From: Streptomyces bottropensis ATCC 25435
GTDB taxonomy: Bacteria > Actinomycetota > Actinomycetes > Streptomycetales > Streptomycetaceae
Direction: 5' to 3'
DNA length: 64,000 nucleotides
Assembly: GCF_000383595.1 (NCBI RefSeq)
Contig: NZ_KB911581.1
Span: 7,585,519-7,649,518, forward strand
The notes under the pieces are model-generated. The model saw only the letters and a program-made list of their open reading frames with translations. It was not told the origin of the DNA and ran no database searches. A program made the translations under genes and the position numbers. Shown one piece after another: positions 16,249 through 24,698 of the stretch (position 1 is its first letter; each line of letters starts with the position of its first letter).

Positions 16249-16920
16249 CTACGTGGAGTGACGGGGATGACCGAGGCCCGCGTCCCGCGCGAGGGCCGCC
16301 GCCTCGGTGCGCGACCGGGCGTGCAGTTTCACCAGAACGTCGCTGACCCGGTTGCGGATGGTCTTCTCGGACAGGGACAGGCGGCGGGCGATGGACGCGT
16401 TGTCCAGACCGCGGGAAATCAGGTCGAGGGTCTCGCGTTCGCGGTCGGTGAGGTGGGGAAAGGGCAGGGGGGATCTGGCCGCGGGCGGCGTGGCGAAGTG
16501 GGACAGGACGCGCTGGGCGATCCGAGGGCCGAAGACCGCTTCGCCGCGGGCGACCCCGAGCAGGGCGCGGTGGACGTCGGCGCCGTCCGATTCCTTGAGC
16601 AGGTAGCCACGGGCGCCGACGCGCAGGGCGGCGAACACCGAGTCGTCGTCCTCGTCCATGGTCAGGATGAGCACGGCGATCTCCGGATGTGCCGTGGTGA
16701 TCCGGGCCGTGGCTTCCAAGCCGTTGACGTTCGGCATGCGCAGGTCCATGAGCACGATCGCCGGCCGCAGCCGGTCGGCGGCGGCGATGGCCTCGGCGCC
16801 GTCGGACGCCTCTCCGACGACCATCACATCGGGGAGATCGGCGAGGACGGTGGCCATTCCGGCCCGGAAGACGGGATGGTCGTCGACGACCAGGACAGCG
16901 ACGGGGACGGGGACGCTCAT
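16249..16920 (-). CDS. LuxR/NarL-family response regulator
   Basis: A 223-residue regulator. The receiver domain (residues 1-125) has the acidic pair Asp13-Asp14, the phosphoacceptor Asp59 in VLMDLRMP, Thr in LILTMD, and Lys109 or so in YLLKESDG. The C-terminal LuxR-type DNA-binding helix-turn-helix runs from about 155 to 215 (LTDRERETLDLISRGLDNASIARRL and SEKTIRNRVSDVLVKL). It overlaps the upstream kinase gene by four bases, so it is made with its partner kinase. Target genes cannot be read from the sequence; the divergent membrane-protein gene at 19062 is one candidate. Confidence 0.92.
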   Translation of the reverse strand: MSVPVPVAVLVVDDHPVFRAGMATVLADLPDVMVVGEASDGAEAIAAADRLRPAIVLMDLRMPNVNGLEATARITTAHPEIAVLILTMDEDDDSVFAALRVGARGYLLKESDGADVHRALLGVARGEAVFGPRIAQRVLSHFATPPAARSPLPFPHLTDRERETLDLISRGLDNASIARRLSLSEKTIRNRVSDVLVKLHARSRTEAAALARDAGLGHPRHST

Positions 16921-18917
16921 CGCTGGTCACCTACCGGGAGACCGGCTCGCACGAGGGTGCCCTCGCCGGGTGCGGTCGTCACCTCCAGCCGGCCTCCGAC
17001 CTCGGCCGCGCGCTCCCTCATGCTGCGCAGTCCGACACCGGCCCTGTGCCTGGGCGGAATACCGCGTCCGTTGTCGCGGACGGTCAGGATCAAGACGGTG
17101 TCCTCCATACGGGCGGTCAGTTCGAGGCGGCCGGCGGCGCTGTGCCTGACGGCGTTGGTGACCGCCTCGGCGGCGATGGCGTAGGCGGCGACCTCGACGG
17201 CGGCCGGCAGGCTGTGGCAGGCGCTGTCGATGCTGCTGTGGCATGCCGGTGTCTCGTATCCGGCCAACAGTTCCCGCAGGGCGCCGGGAAGCCCAAGCTG
17301 GTCGAGGACCGCGGGCCGGAGCCCCTGGACCACGGTGCGCAGATCGGTGACGGTGGAACGGAGCCTGTCCCGAAGTGTTCTGAGGCATCCCGCGAGATGG
17401 GGGTCGTCGATGCGCCGGGCGAGGGCGTCGAGCTGGTGGGCGGTGCCGGCCAGGGAGGGGCCGATTCCGTCGTGGAGGTCGGCGCGCAGCCGCCGTCGCT
17501 CCTCCTCACGCACGGACAGGATGCGTGACCGGCTGCGGGCGATGTCCTCGACGAGACCGGCGGCGTAGGCGAGTGTCCCGGCGCGGTCCGCGACCTCTTG
17601 GACCGCGGCCTGCTCCTTCGCCGTCCAGGGGTCGTTGACGCTTCGTCGTCCTACGCGGAGTACACCGAGTTCGCGGCCCAGGGCCCGGCAGGGGAAGGCC
17701 CGCCAGCCCGCGCCCGCCGCCGGCCTGCCGGAGGCCGCCGCCACGGCGGGGCTTTCGAAGGCCGCGTAGGGCAGCCGTAGCGCGGACCGCAGGGCGTCGA
17801 CGAGATGCTGCATGGCTTCCGACGGCTCGCCGGCCGGAGCGACACGGCGACCGACGTGGGCGACGACGGCGTACGGATCGTGGCGATGCCCGAACAGGGT
17901 TCGGTCCACGGCTGCCTGGACGGCTCCGCGCCCGTTGGCCGCGAGCAGTGCGGTGAAAGCGATCAGGCAGGTCCCCGTCAGTGACCCGGGTGCGATCAGT
18001 CCGGCGCCGGCGACGACCGCGGCGTACACCCCCAGCACGAGCGCGCTGAGGACGGCGAAGACGATGGCGCGCCCGAGGACCAGCTCCACATCGAACAGTC
18101 CGTGCCGCAGCATGGCGACCGCGACGCTCGCGGGCGGTCCGAGCAGCCCCACCAGCATGACGAGATCGCCGACCAGAGCCGGCTGCTCAGCGTCGTCCAG
18201 CAGGAAGGAGAAGAAGGAGAACGTCATCAGCAGGCCGCCCAGCATCAGCCACTGCAGTTGAGCCCGCTCGACACCGGTCGCCGCGCGGGTGCGCAGGACG
18301 AGGAGGACGGCGGCCACCAGGGAGCCGCCGAGCATGGTGGTCGCGGCACAGACGAACATCACCGTGTGCAGCCACTCCCAGCCCGCGATCCCGAGAGGAT
18401 TCGGGACGCCGGGGACGGGGTCGGTGCCGCTGGGCCGCACCATCGTGGCCAGCGTTCCTGTCCCGGCGACCGTGACGACAACCCAGGCGCAGGCCCGGCG
18501 CGGCGCCGTCCCCAGGCGACCGTGCGGAAAGAGCAGGGGCACCAAGGGCGTGGCGAACCAGTAGCCGACGAAGCCCCAGCATCCGACCCAGGCCCCTGCT
18601 TCCCACCCGGGAAGCGGCTCCGCCGCGACGAGATGGCTGTAACCGGCGTAGTAGGCCAGGAGATGGTAGGGCCCGATCATCGCGGGCAGCAGCATCAGCC
18701 AGCAGACGGGATTGCGCGGGCGGCCCCTGGCGACGACAGCGCCCACCAGCGGCCAGACCGAGCCGAGCACGAGGTCGGACCAGTACAAGGGCGTGACGGC
18801 GATGCGCTCGGCCAGCCAGTCGTGCACGGGCACCGCCGCCACACAGCCCGCTGTGCCCAGGCCCGCGATGACGTACGCGGTGCGACGCAGTGCCCGATCC
18901 CCCCGACTCACATCCAC
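16917..18917 (-). CDS. Sensor histidine kinase, HisKA_3 type, with multi-span N-terminal domain
   Basis: A 666-residue kinase. The first 320 residues carry about eight membrane helices, which probably form the sensor. A GAF-like cytoplasmic stretch follows (about 340-450). The dimerisation/phosphoacceptor motif EEERRRLRADLHDGIGPSLAG has the phosphorylated His at 482. The ATP-binding domain has a DNGRG G1 box (about 621) and GVGLRSMRERAAEVGG. The kinase phosphorylates the response regulator encoded just downstream. The signal is unknown. Confidence 0.9.
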   Translation of the reverse strand: MDVSRGDRALRRTAYVIAGLGTAGCVAAVPVHDWLAERIAVTPLYWSDLVLGSVWPLVGAVVARGRPRNPVCWLMLLPAMIGPYHLLAYYAGYSHLVAAEPLPGWEAGAWVGCWGFVGYWFATPLVPLLFPHGRLGTAPRRACAWVVVTVAGTGTLATMVRPSGTDPVPGVPNPLGIAGWEWLHTVMFVCAATTMLGGSLVAAVLLVLRTRAATGVERAQLQWLMLGGLLMTFSFFSFLLDDAEQPALVGDLVMLVGLLGPPASVAVAMLRHGLFDVELVLGRAIVFAVLSALVLGVYAAVVAGAGLIAPGSLTGTCLIAFTALLAANGRGAVQAAVDRTLFGHRHDPYAVVAHVGRRVAPAGEPSEAMQHLVDALRSALRLPYAAFESPAVAAASGRPAAGAGWRAFPCRALGRELGVLRVGRRSVNDPWTAKEQAAVQEVADRAGTLAYAAGLVEDIARSRSRILSVREEERRRLRADLHDGIGPSLAGTAHQLDALARRIDDPHLAGCLRTLRDRLRSTVTDLRTVVQGLRPAVLDQLGLPGALRELLAGYETPACHSSIDSACHSLPAAVEVAAYAIAAEAVTNAVRHSAAGRLELTARMEDTVLILTVRDNGRGIPPRHRAGVGLRSMRERAAEVGGRLEVTTAPGEGTLVRAGLPVGDQR

Positions 18918-19061
18918 ATGTTCCCGTAATCCGGGCCCTTACCGGGCGCGATCCGGCAAAACCGTCCCGGCCGTCCGGGACCGGTGTCCCTGGGCGGCGG
19001 GACACGTACGCCGCGACAGTCGGGGCGGTAAAGGACCGGAACGCACGAGGAGTTGACGCGG

Positions 19062-19757
19062 ATGACCACCATCGATCCGGATGCCCGCCCAGGGCGCATG
19101 GCGCGACAGGACGGCGAAGGAAGGGCGAAGTGGCCCCTGTACGGGGGCGCGGCGGGCGTGTGCGGAGGAGTCGCCACGCTCCTGGCGGATGTCCGGGCCG
19201 GCACGGTCGAACGGACACCCGTCGAGGCGTCGATCCTCGACGACGTGGTGCGCTCCACGGCGCATCTCGGTCTCGTCGCCGGGTTTCTGACGGTCGCTCT
19301 GCTGCTCGTGCTGGCCGCGGCATGGCGGCGTCAGGTCGAGCCGCGGGTACCTTCCAGCACCGCCGCCTACGTGGTCAGCGGCGCCCTGACGGCCTCGGCC
19401 GCGGGACTGACCTACGGCTACGGATGGAAGGGCGCCCTGGCGATCTATCTGCCAGGCGGAATGGATGAGCGGTCCTTCGGTGAGGACGGGTTGTTCGTCT
19501 ACTTCATGCTCAACGACTTCGGCGGGTACATCGGCTGGCTCGGCGTCGTGGTCGCGGCGGGGGCGGTGGCCTGGATGGCGTTGCGTGAGCGCACGATCTC
19601 ACGGTGGATCGGCTGGTTCAGCGTCCTGCCCGTACTGGCGGTCGTCCTGTTCGCGGGCATCACCGGCCTTCCCGGCTTCCAGGGCGTCGTCGGACCGGTA
19701 TGGATGCTGGTCACCTTCCTCGGACTGGCGTGGGGGCGCAGCACGATCGTCCGCTGA
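19062..19757 (+). CDS. Hypothetical multi-span membrane protein
   Basis: A protein of about 231 residues with five to six predicted membrane helices (for example STAHLGLVAGFLTVALLLVL and WIGWFSVLPVLAVVLF) and an N-terminal polar tail. I do not recognise a family. ATG at 19062 is preferred because GAGGAG ends nine bases upstream; an in-frame TTG nine bases earlier abuts that site. The gene faces away from the histidine kinase across a 144-base gap, so it could be controlled by that two-component system. Confidence 0.7.
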   Translation: MTTIDPDARPGRMARQDGEGRAKWPLYGGAAGVCGGVATLLADVRAGTVERTPVEASILDDVVRSTAHLGLVAGFLTVALLLVLAAAWRRQVEPRVPSSTAAYVVSGALTASAAGLTYGYGWKGALAIYLPGGMDERSFGEDGLFVYFMLNDFGGYIGWLGVVVAAGAVAWMALRERTISRWIGWFSVLPVLAVVLFAGITGLPGFQGVVGPVWMLVTFLGLAWGRSTIVR

Positions 19758-19862
19758 CCCGGCCCGGCGGGCGGCTCACCGGCCGGTGAGCCGCCCGCCG
19801 CGGGCGCTACGCGCCATCGGAACCCCCAGCACTCTCCCCCCTCGCACATCAGGAGCTTCCGC

Positions 19863-20414
19863 ATGCTGTCCATCACTAATGCCGTCCGCCGCGGCGCCGC
19901 GTGTTCGGCGATTCTCATAGCCGCGCTGCTGACCACGAGCGCCTGTGGGCCGGGCCCGTCGCCGAACGACACCGGTGGCACGACCTACGACCACACGGAG
20001 GTACTGACCGAGGAACCCACGGAGGAACCGACCGAGGAGGTCACGGAGGAAGCCACAAAGGAGCCGACGGAAGAACCCACCGAGGAGGTCACCGAAGAAG
20101 CCACCGACGAGCCGACTGAAAGCAGCGCGCTCGTCGAGGCGTCGGTCCCCGGCAGCGTCGTCGGTGTCTGGTGCGGCGGCAGCAACGCCGAAGGACACTG
20201 GACGTACGAGTTCGCCAGCACCGGGGAGTTCAGGGCGAGCAGGGGCGACGCGGGTTTCTCGGGTGTCGTCGTCAGCGACGCCCGGTCCATGACCTTCCAC
20301 ATGCCGGGTGAGTCGCCCTTCGTATCCTCCTGGGAAGTGGTCCAGGACCCCGTGCTGGGACCTCTCCTCTTCCTCGACGGCTACAGCTATCTGCCCGGCA
20401 GTTGCGCCTCTTAG
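19863..20414 (+). CDS. Surface lipoprotein with Thr-Glu-Glu-Pro repeat stalk
   Basis: A 183-residue protein with a signal peptide ending in lipobox TSAC. Residues 49-86 are a regular TEEP/TEEV/TEEA repeat, a highly acidic spacer that probably lifts the folded part off the membrane. The C-terminal domain (about 95-183) has VVGVWCGGSNAEGHW, GEFRASRGDAG and a final GSC; it reads like a small beta-barrel with two Cys, resembling lipocalin/META-like lipoprotein domains, though I cannot name it. It is tail-to-tail with the next gene, with one base between them. Confidence 0.7.
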   Translation: MLSITNAVRRGAACSAILIAALLTTSACGPGPSPNDTGGTTYDHTEVLTEEPTEEPTEEVTEEATKEPTEEPTEEVTEEATDEPTESSALVEASVPGSVVGVWCGGSNAEGHWTYEFASTGEFRASRGDAGFSGVVVSDARSMTFHMPGESPFVSSWEVVQDPVLGPLLFLDGYSYLPGSCAS

Positions 20415-20415
20415 G

Positions 20416-20907
20416 TCAGCCCTGGGTCCCCCGCGCCGACAGGCGCTTGGCCAGGGAGAGCCACTGCGGCAGGTCGATCTCGGCCAGGACCGTCTTGCCG
20501 GGCGGGTCGCGGTCCACGACCTCCCAGCGGTCGGCCAGGGCGTCCACGAGGGACAGGCCGCGCCCCGAGTCGGCGAGGGGGTGGGCCGGGGGTACGGCGC
20601 CGGGGCCGGGCGGCAGGCGTTCGGCGCGGGTGTCGGTGACCTCGATGCGGAGGGAGCCGGTGGGCAGGGAGAGGCGCAGTTCGAAGTCCCGGCCCGGGAC
20701 GCGGCCGTGGGTCACCGCGTTGGCCGTCAGCTCGGCCACGACCGCCGCCGCCCGGTCGGAGGCGTCCGAGCCGTACCGGATGCCCCACGCGTGCAGCTCG
20801 TTCAGTGCCAGGTGTCTCGCCAGGCGGGCGCCCAGCGGTGTCGAGCTGAAGCGCTGCGTGAACGTCGGTGCCGTCAGCGTGTGTCGCGCGGCGGGCGGTG
20901 CGGTCAT
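20416..20907 (-). CDS. RsbW-like ATP-binding regulatory protein (HATPase_c_2)
   Basis: A 163-residue single-domain GHKL ATPase. The N-box reads VVAELTANAVTHG (about 61-73), the G1 box VTDTRAERLPPG is degenerate, and G2 is DSGRGLSLVDALADRW (about 114-129). Proteins of this type act as anti-sigma factor kinases or stand-alone regulators and are very numerous in Streptomyces. It faces the XRE/DUF397 pair across a shared 157-base region, the common arrangement of this trio. The target is unknown. Confidence 0.85.
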   Translation of the reverse strand: MTAPPAARHTLTAPTFTQRFSSTPLGARLARHLALNELHAWGIRYGSDASDRAAAVVAELTANAVTHGRVPGRDFELRLSLPTGSLRIEVTDTRAERLPPGPGAVPPAHPLADSGRGLSLVDALADRWEVVDRDPPGKTVLAEIDLPQWLSLAKRLSARGTQG

Positions 20908-21064
20908 GACGCCAATGTGGCCTGCGGGAAGCCCGGTTCGCCAGCTTCGCGCCGCGTACGCCGGGGCAGCGTACGCGGTTACTCACTGGACGGTACTGGT
21001 GACGTGACGTGACCATGGGTGTTGAACGGTGTGGTTCGGCGGGCGGGTGCGCGGGAGGTGGCCC

Positions 21065-21919
21065 ATGGTGGCCGACAGTGGCGGCATGGCGGCGACGGGG
21101 ATGGGCGGCGGGGAACCGGAGGCGTCCGACAGTCTGCGGACGTTCGGGGCGATGGTCCAGGCGTTGCGGGAGCACGCGGGGCTGAGCCGGGAGGAGCTGG
21201 CCGACGGCATCGGCTACTCCAAGCACATGGTGGCGTCGGTGGAGCTGGGGAGGCGGATGCCGGATGCGGCGTTCGTGGAGGGGGTGGACCGGGCACTGGG
21301 GAACACCGGGGCGCTGGTCCGCGCGGCTCAGCATCTGGGGAGGCAGCCGGGGTTGGCGGCTTGGTTCAGGAAATGGGCGGGGTTGGAGGCGGCGGCGATC
21401 ACTCTCTATACGTACGAGTGCCGCATGATTCCGGGCTTGTTGCAGACGGAGGCTTACGCAAGGGCACTGTTCAACGACCGGCTGCCCCTGCTGGACGACG
21501 CCCAGATCGAGGAGCACTGGGCGGCTCGGGCGGAGCGACAACGTCTGCTTCGGGAACGGCCCAACACAGCGTTCAGCTTTATTCTGGAGGAGCAGCTGTT
21601 CCTACGGCATACAGGCGGCGTCGGAGTCACGCGTGAACTCGTCGACCACCTGCTGGAGATCGTCAAGTTGCGCAACGTCGAAATCCAGGTCATGCCCCTG
21701 GTGCAAGAGTCACACGCCGGGCTGGCGGGACCCATCCAGCTACTCGAAACCCCCGAAAACCGCTGGTTCGCCTACTGTGAGGGACAGCGCGGTGGCCTAC
21801 TCGTTTCCGACGCGAAAGAGATCAGCGTCCTCCAGAGCCGATATGCCAGGATGCGTTCACAGGCTCTCACCATCCCGGACTCTGTGAGCCTGTTGCAGCG
21901 GATGCGAGGGGACCTATGA
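21065..21919 (+). CDS. XRE-type helix-turn-helix regulator with DUF5753 domain
   Basis: A protein of about 284 residues. The N-terminal XRE DNA-binding domain (about residues 21-78) has LREHAGLSREELADGIGYSKHMVASVELGRRMP. The rest is the DUF5753 domain, with YECRMIPGLLQTEAYARAL and IQLLETPENRWFAYCEGQRGG. ATG at 21065 is chosen for the GGGAGG six bases upstream; the frame is open to an earlier GTG at 21029 with no ribosome site. It overlaps the DUF397 gene by four bases. Members of this family (the BldD-independent AbaA/WhiJ-like group) control development or antibiotic genes in known cases. Confidence 0.9.
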   Translation: MVADSGGMAATGMGGGEPEASDSLRTFGAMVQALREHAGLSREELADGIGYSKHMVASVELGRRMPDAAFVEGVDRALGNTGALVRAAQHLGRQPGLAAWFRKWAGLEAAAITLYTYECRMIPGLLQTEAYARALFNDRLPLLDDAQIEEHWAARAERQRLLRERPNTAFSFILEEQLFLRHTGGVGVTRELVDHLLEIVKLRNVEIQVMPLVQESHAGLAGPIQLLETPENRWFAYCEGQRGGLLVSDAKEISVLQSRYARMRSQALTIPDSVSLLQRMRGDL

Positions 21920-22110
21920 GCGCCAACGACCTGGCTTGGTTCAAGTCGAGCTACAGCAGCAGCGGCGACGGCGACTGCGTCGAAGTAGCCGTAGCCGCGC
22001 CCCTCCCCCACACCATCCACATCCGCGACTCCAAGAACCCCACCGGCCCCCTCCTCACCCTCTCCCCCGCCGCCTGGGCCGAGTTCGTCCCGTACGCCGC
22101 TCAGGAGTGA
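21916..22110 (+). CDS. DUF397 small protein
   Basis: A 64-residue protein with the family marks WFKSSYSSSGDGDCVEVA near the N-terminus and IHIRDSKNPTGPLLTLSPAAWAEFV. It is coupled to the upstream XRE regulator by ATGA overlap. In known cases the DUF397 partner modulates the activity of its XRE regulator, a toxin-antitoxin-like or anti-repressor arrangement. Confidence 0.9.
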   Translation: MSANDLAWFKSSYSSSGDGDCVEVAVAAPLPHTIHIRDSKNPTGPLLTLSPAAWAEFVPYAAQE

Positions 22111-22117
22111 CCCCAGC

Positions 22118-23113
22118 ATGATCGGAACGGTGTTCCGGAGCGACGACGTGCCCAAGGAGCACCGGTTCGACTACTGGGGCGAGTTGATGCACCAGGCGAT
22201 CGCGCCCAGCCACATGAGCTGCGAGTTCGCCGACGACTTCTGGGCCCGGCAACGGCTGATGGAGCTGGGACCGGTGATGGTGTGGCCGACGGCGCATCTG
22301 GTGACCGGGTTTCGGCGTACCGAGAAACTGGTGCGGCAGTCCGACCCGGAGATGTACCACCTGTCGCTGGTGCTCGGCGGCGGGCTGGGGTTCGAGCATG
22401 TGGGGCGGACCGAGGCGTACGGTCCGAGCGACCTGTGGCTGAGTGACACGTCGAGGCCGTACGAAGTGCACGTGTCGGCCGGCCTGGGCCGTCAGGTGAT
22501 CTGGGGTGTGGGCCTGGACTTCCCCAAGGCGCTGCTGCCTCTGCCGCCTGCCCGTGTCCAGCCGTTGCTGGGGCGGCGGCTGGCGGCGAGGGAGGGGGTG
22601 GGCGCGCTGCTGACCGGGTTCCTCACCGGTCTGGAGCAGCAGTCCGAGACTCTCCAGCCGGCCGACGCGCCCCGCCTGGGCACCGTCCTGGTCGACCTGC
22701 TGGCCGCCTGGTTCGCCCAGGTGCTGGAGGCGGAGGAGGCGCTGCCGCCGGAGACGCGCCAACGGGCCCTGACGGCCCGGATACGGGCGTTCATCCGGCA
22801 GAACCTGCACGATCCGGAGCTGACGCCGCCGGTGATAGCCGCAGCGCACCACATCTCGCTGAGCTATCTGCACCGGCTGTTCCAGCAGGACGCCCCCGGC
22901 GAGACGGTCGCGGCCTGGATCCGCGCCCAGCGCCTCGAAGGCGCCCGCCGCGACCTGGCGGACCCCAACCTCAGCTCCACGCCCGTCCACACCATCGCCG
23001 CCCGCTGGGGGATGGTCCGCGCCTCCGACTTCACGCGGGCGTTCCGGGGGGCGTACGGGGTGTCGCCGACCGAGTTCCGTGTGCGGGCGGGGGCCGTGGG
23101 GGAGGCGAGGTAG
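22118..23113 (+). CDS. AraC-family transcriptional regulator
   Basis: A 331-residue regulator. The N-terminal half is an AraC-binding-like cupin domain (FDYWGELMHQAIAPSHMSCEF, then WLSDTSRPYEVHVSAG). The C-terminal AraC/XylS DNA-binding domain starts near residue 217 (RIRAFIRQNLHDPELTPPVIAAAHHIS) and ends with FTRAFRGAYGVSPTEFR. It lies seven bases after the DUF397 stop, so it may be transcribed with the XRE/DUF397 pair. The start ATG has AGGAG upstream inside the DUF397 end. Confidence 0.88.
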   Translation: MIGTVFRSDDVPKEHRFDYWGELMHQAIAPSHMSCEFADDFWARQRLMELGPVMVWPTAHLVTGFRRTEKLVRQSDPEMYHLSLVLGGGLGFEHVGRTEAYGPSDLWLSDTSRPYEVHVSAGLGRQVIWGVGLDFPKALLPLPPARVQPLLGRRLAAREGVGALLTGFLTGLEQQSETLQPADAPRLGTVLVDLLAAWFAQVLEAEEALPPETRQRALTARIRAFIRQNLHDPELTPPVIAAAHHISLSYLHRLFQQDAPGETVAAWIRAQRLEGARRDLADPNLSSTPVHTIAARWGMVRASDFTRAFRGAYGVSPTEFRVRAGAVGEAR

Positions 23114-23232
23114 ACGCGTCGGCAACGCATTCGTGGACTCCAGAACAACGACAGCACCTGGCACGACGCGCATCCTGATCAAGCGGGTTTCCGCGCAACT
23201 CCCTGACCAGGAAAGCGAGTCACTGCTCAATC

Positions 23233-23760
23233 ATGTCCAGGACGCGCAAGATGACGATCGGCGCCGCGGGGTTCGCCCTCGCTGCCACGTCCGTACTGTT
23301 CTCGTCGTCGACGGCCAGTGCCATCAACGAGAACATGAAGATCACGAACGGCAACTCCGGAAAGTGTCTGGCGGTTCCCGGCAGCAGCGAGGTCAGCGGC
23401 AGGGCCGTGGTCCAGTGGGAGTGCACCGCCAACCACGACCAGATCTGGTACGCCCTGAGGGTGTCGGGCGGGAACGGGGACCGCGTTCGCCTCAGCAACT
23501 ACAACAGTAAGCAGTGTCTCTCCATCGCGGCCGAGACGCAGGGGGCCGCCGCCATCCAGCGGCCGTGCAGCGGCAGCGAACAGCAGACCTGGGTCTGGGA
23601 CTCCGCCGATCGGCTGCGCAACGTCAGCAGCGGCTACTGCCTCGCCGTCCCCCACGCCAGCACGGCGAACAACACGGAGCTGATCGTGTGGCGCTGCACG
23701 CTCGACAGCGAGCAGCGGTGGATCGGGCACGGGGTCGTCGTGATCGACCCGTCGGCCTGA
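23233..23760 (+). CDS. Secreted ricin-type beta-trefoil lectin domain protein
   Basis: A 175-residue protein: signal peptide to about residue 30 (ending SSSTASA), then one ricin B-type trefoil. The three subdomains end in the QxW-type motifs HDQIW, EQQTW and SEQRW, each preceded by a KCLAV/QCLSI/YCLAV strand with a Cys pair. No catalytic domain is fused. It would bind carbohydrate outside the cell, or act as a free-standing lectin; the ligand is unknown. Confidence 0.85.
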   Translation: MSRTRKMTIGAAGFALAATSVLFSSSTASAINENMKITNGNSGKCLAVPGSSEVSGRAVVQWECTANHDQIWYALRVSGGNGDRVRLSNYNSKQCLSIAAETQGAAAIQRPCSGSEQQTWVWDSADRLRNVSSGYCLAVPHASTANNTELIVWRCTLDSEQRWIGHGVVVIDPSA

Positions 23761-23785
23761 CGCGGGTACTCCACGAGGCAAGCCC

Positions 23786-24166
23786 GTGATCACCTCTCAC
23801 TTCTCCCGTACCGAGTGGTGGATCGCCGCCGCGGTGGCCGGGGTCGCCCTGGCCACGGCGTCGGCGTCGCTGATGCCCGCGAGGAAGGACTGGTGGAAGG
23901 CCGTCCTGCCCGTCCTGGCGGCGGCCGTCTACGTGGGGCTGGACGCTCCGTCCGAGGAGGCCGACGGGGATCCCGTATCCCTGACGCTGTTCACCGCCGT
24001 CGCGCTCGGCCTGGCGCTCATGCGCGTCGTCTTCGCCGGTCACATCAGGCGGCAGCAGGAGCGGGCGCGTTCGGGCCAACCGTGGGAGAGACTGACCACC
24101 TGGCAGACTGCGGTCTTCTTCCTCACCTTCACCGCGACCGTGGCGCTCATGGCCCGCTTTCTGTAG
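23786..24166 (+). CDS. Small membrane protein, first of a tandem paralogous pair
   Basis: A 126-residue protein with about four membrane helices. It shares its plan with the next gene: helix 1, then a basic MPARKDWWKAVLPVLAAAVY segment, an acidic loop (EEADGDP), a helix ending in FAGHIRRQQE, a PWERL loop and a last helix. The GTG start is 25 bases after the lectin gene, so the three may be one transcript. No family name is recognised. Confidence 0.65.
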   Translation: MITSHFSRTEWWIAAAVAGVALATASASLMPARKDWWKAVLPVLAAAVYVGLDAPSEEADGDPVSLTLFTAVALGLALMRVVFAGHIRRQQERARSGQPWERLTTWQTAVFFLTFTATVALMARFL

Positions 24167-24179
24167 GGAGATACGAAAC

Positions 24180-24545
24180 TTGGGGACTCTGTGGATCACC
24201 GCCGCCGTGGCCGCCGTCGCCCTGGCGGTGGTGTTCGCGTCCCTGTTCCCCAGTACGCGCAGGGGCAAGTGGGAGGCGGTCCTGCTCGTCCTGGCCGTGG
24301 CGGCCTACGCGGCCCTGCGGGGGCTGCCCGAGGACGAGGACGGGGAGCCCCGCATGGCCCTGCTGGTGTTCATCGCCGTCGCGATCAACTTCACCCTCAT
24401 GCACTTCGCCTTCGCCGGCTGGTCCAAGCGCCAGGACGAGCTGGTCCGTCTGGGCCGCCCCGTGGAGAAGCTGAAGGCCAGGCACTACGCGGTCTTCCTC
24501 CTCGGCTTCGCGGTGAGCATGGCCGTCGTGATCCCCCTGCGGTGA
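24180..24545 (+). CDS. Small membrane protein, second of a tandem paralogous pair
   Basis: A 121-residue protein with four predicted helices that aligns with the preceding gene throughout: FPSTRRGKWEAVLLVLAVAAY, acidic PEDEDGEP loop, HFAFAGWSKRQDEL, and RPVEKLKARHYAVFLLGF. The TTG start has AGGGAG nine bases upstream. It lies 13 bases after its paralogue, a clear tandem duplication that has since diverged. Confidence 0.65.
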   Translation: MGTLWITAAVAAVALAVVFASLFPSTRRGKWEAVLLVLAVAAYAALRGLPEDEDGEPRMALLVFIAVAINFTLMHFAFAGWSKRQDELVRLGRPVEKLKARHYAVFLLGFAVSMAVVIPLR

Positions 24546-24645
24546 GCCGCCGAGCCGTCCCGTGTCCGCGACAGAACGTTCTCAAGCAGGTCGAGGTCCG
24601 CCAGGTCTGACCCGGGCGGCGGGCCCCTCCCCCCGCCCGCACGAC

Positions 24646-24691
24646 GCCGTCCGGTTCCCGGGACACCACCGCGCCCTAAGAACCGGACGGC
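24646..24691. terminator. Hairpin terminator between convergent genes
   Basis: A 12-bp stem (GCCGTCCGGTTC and complement) with a 22-base loop, placed between the plus-strand membrane gene and the minus-strand isomerase gene. Confidence 0.6.
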
Positions 24692-24698
24692 ACCCGTG

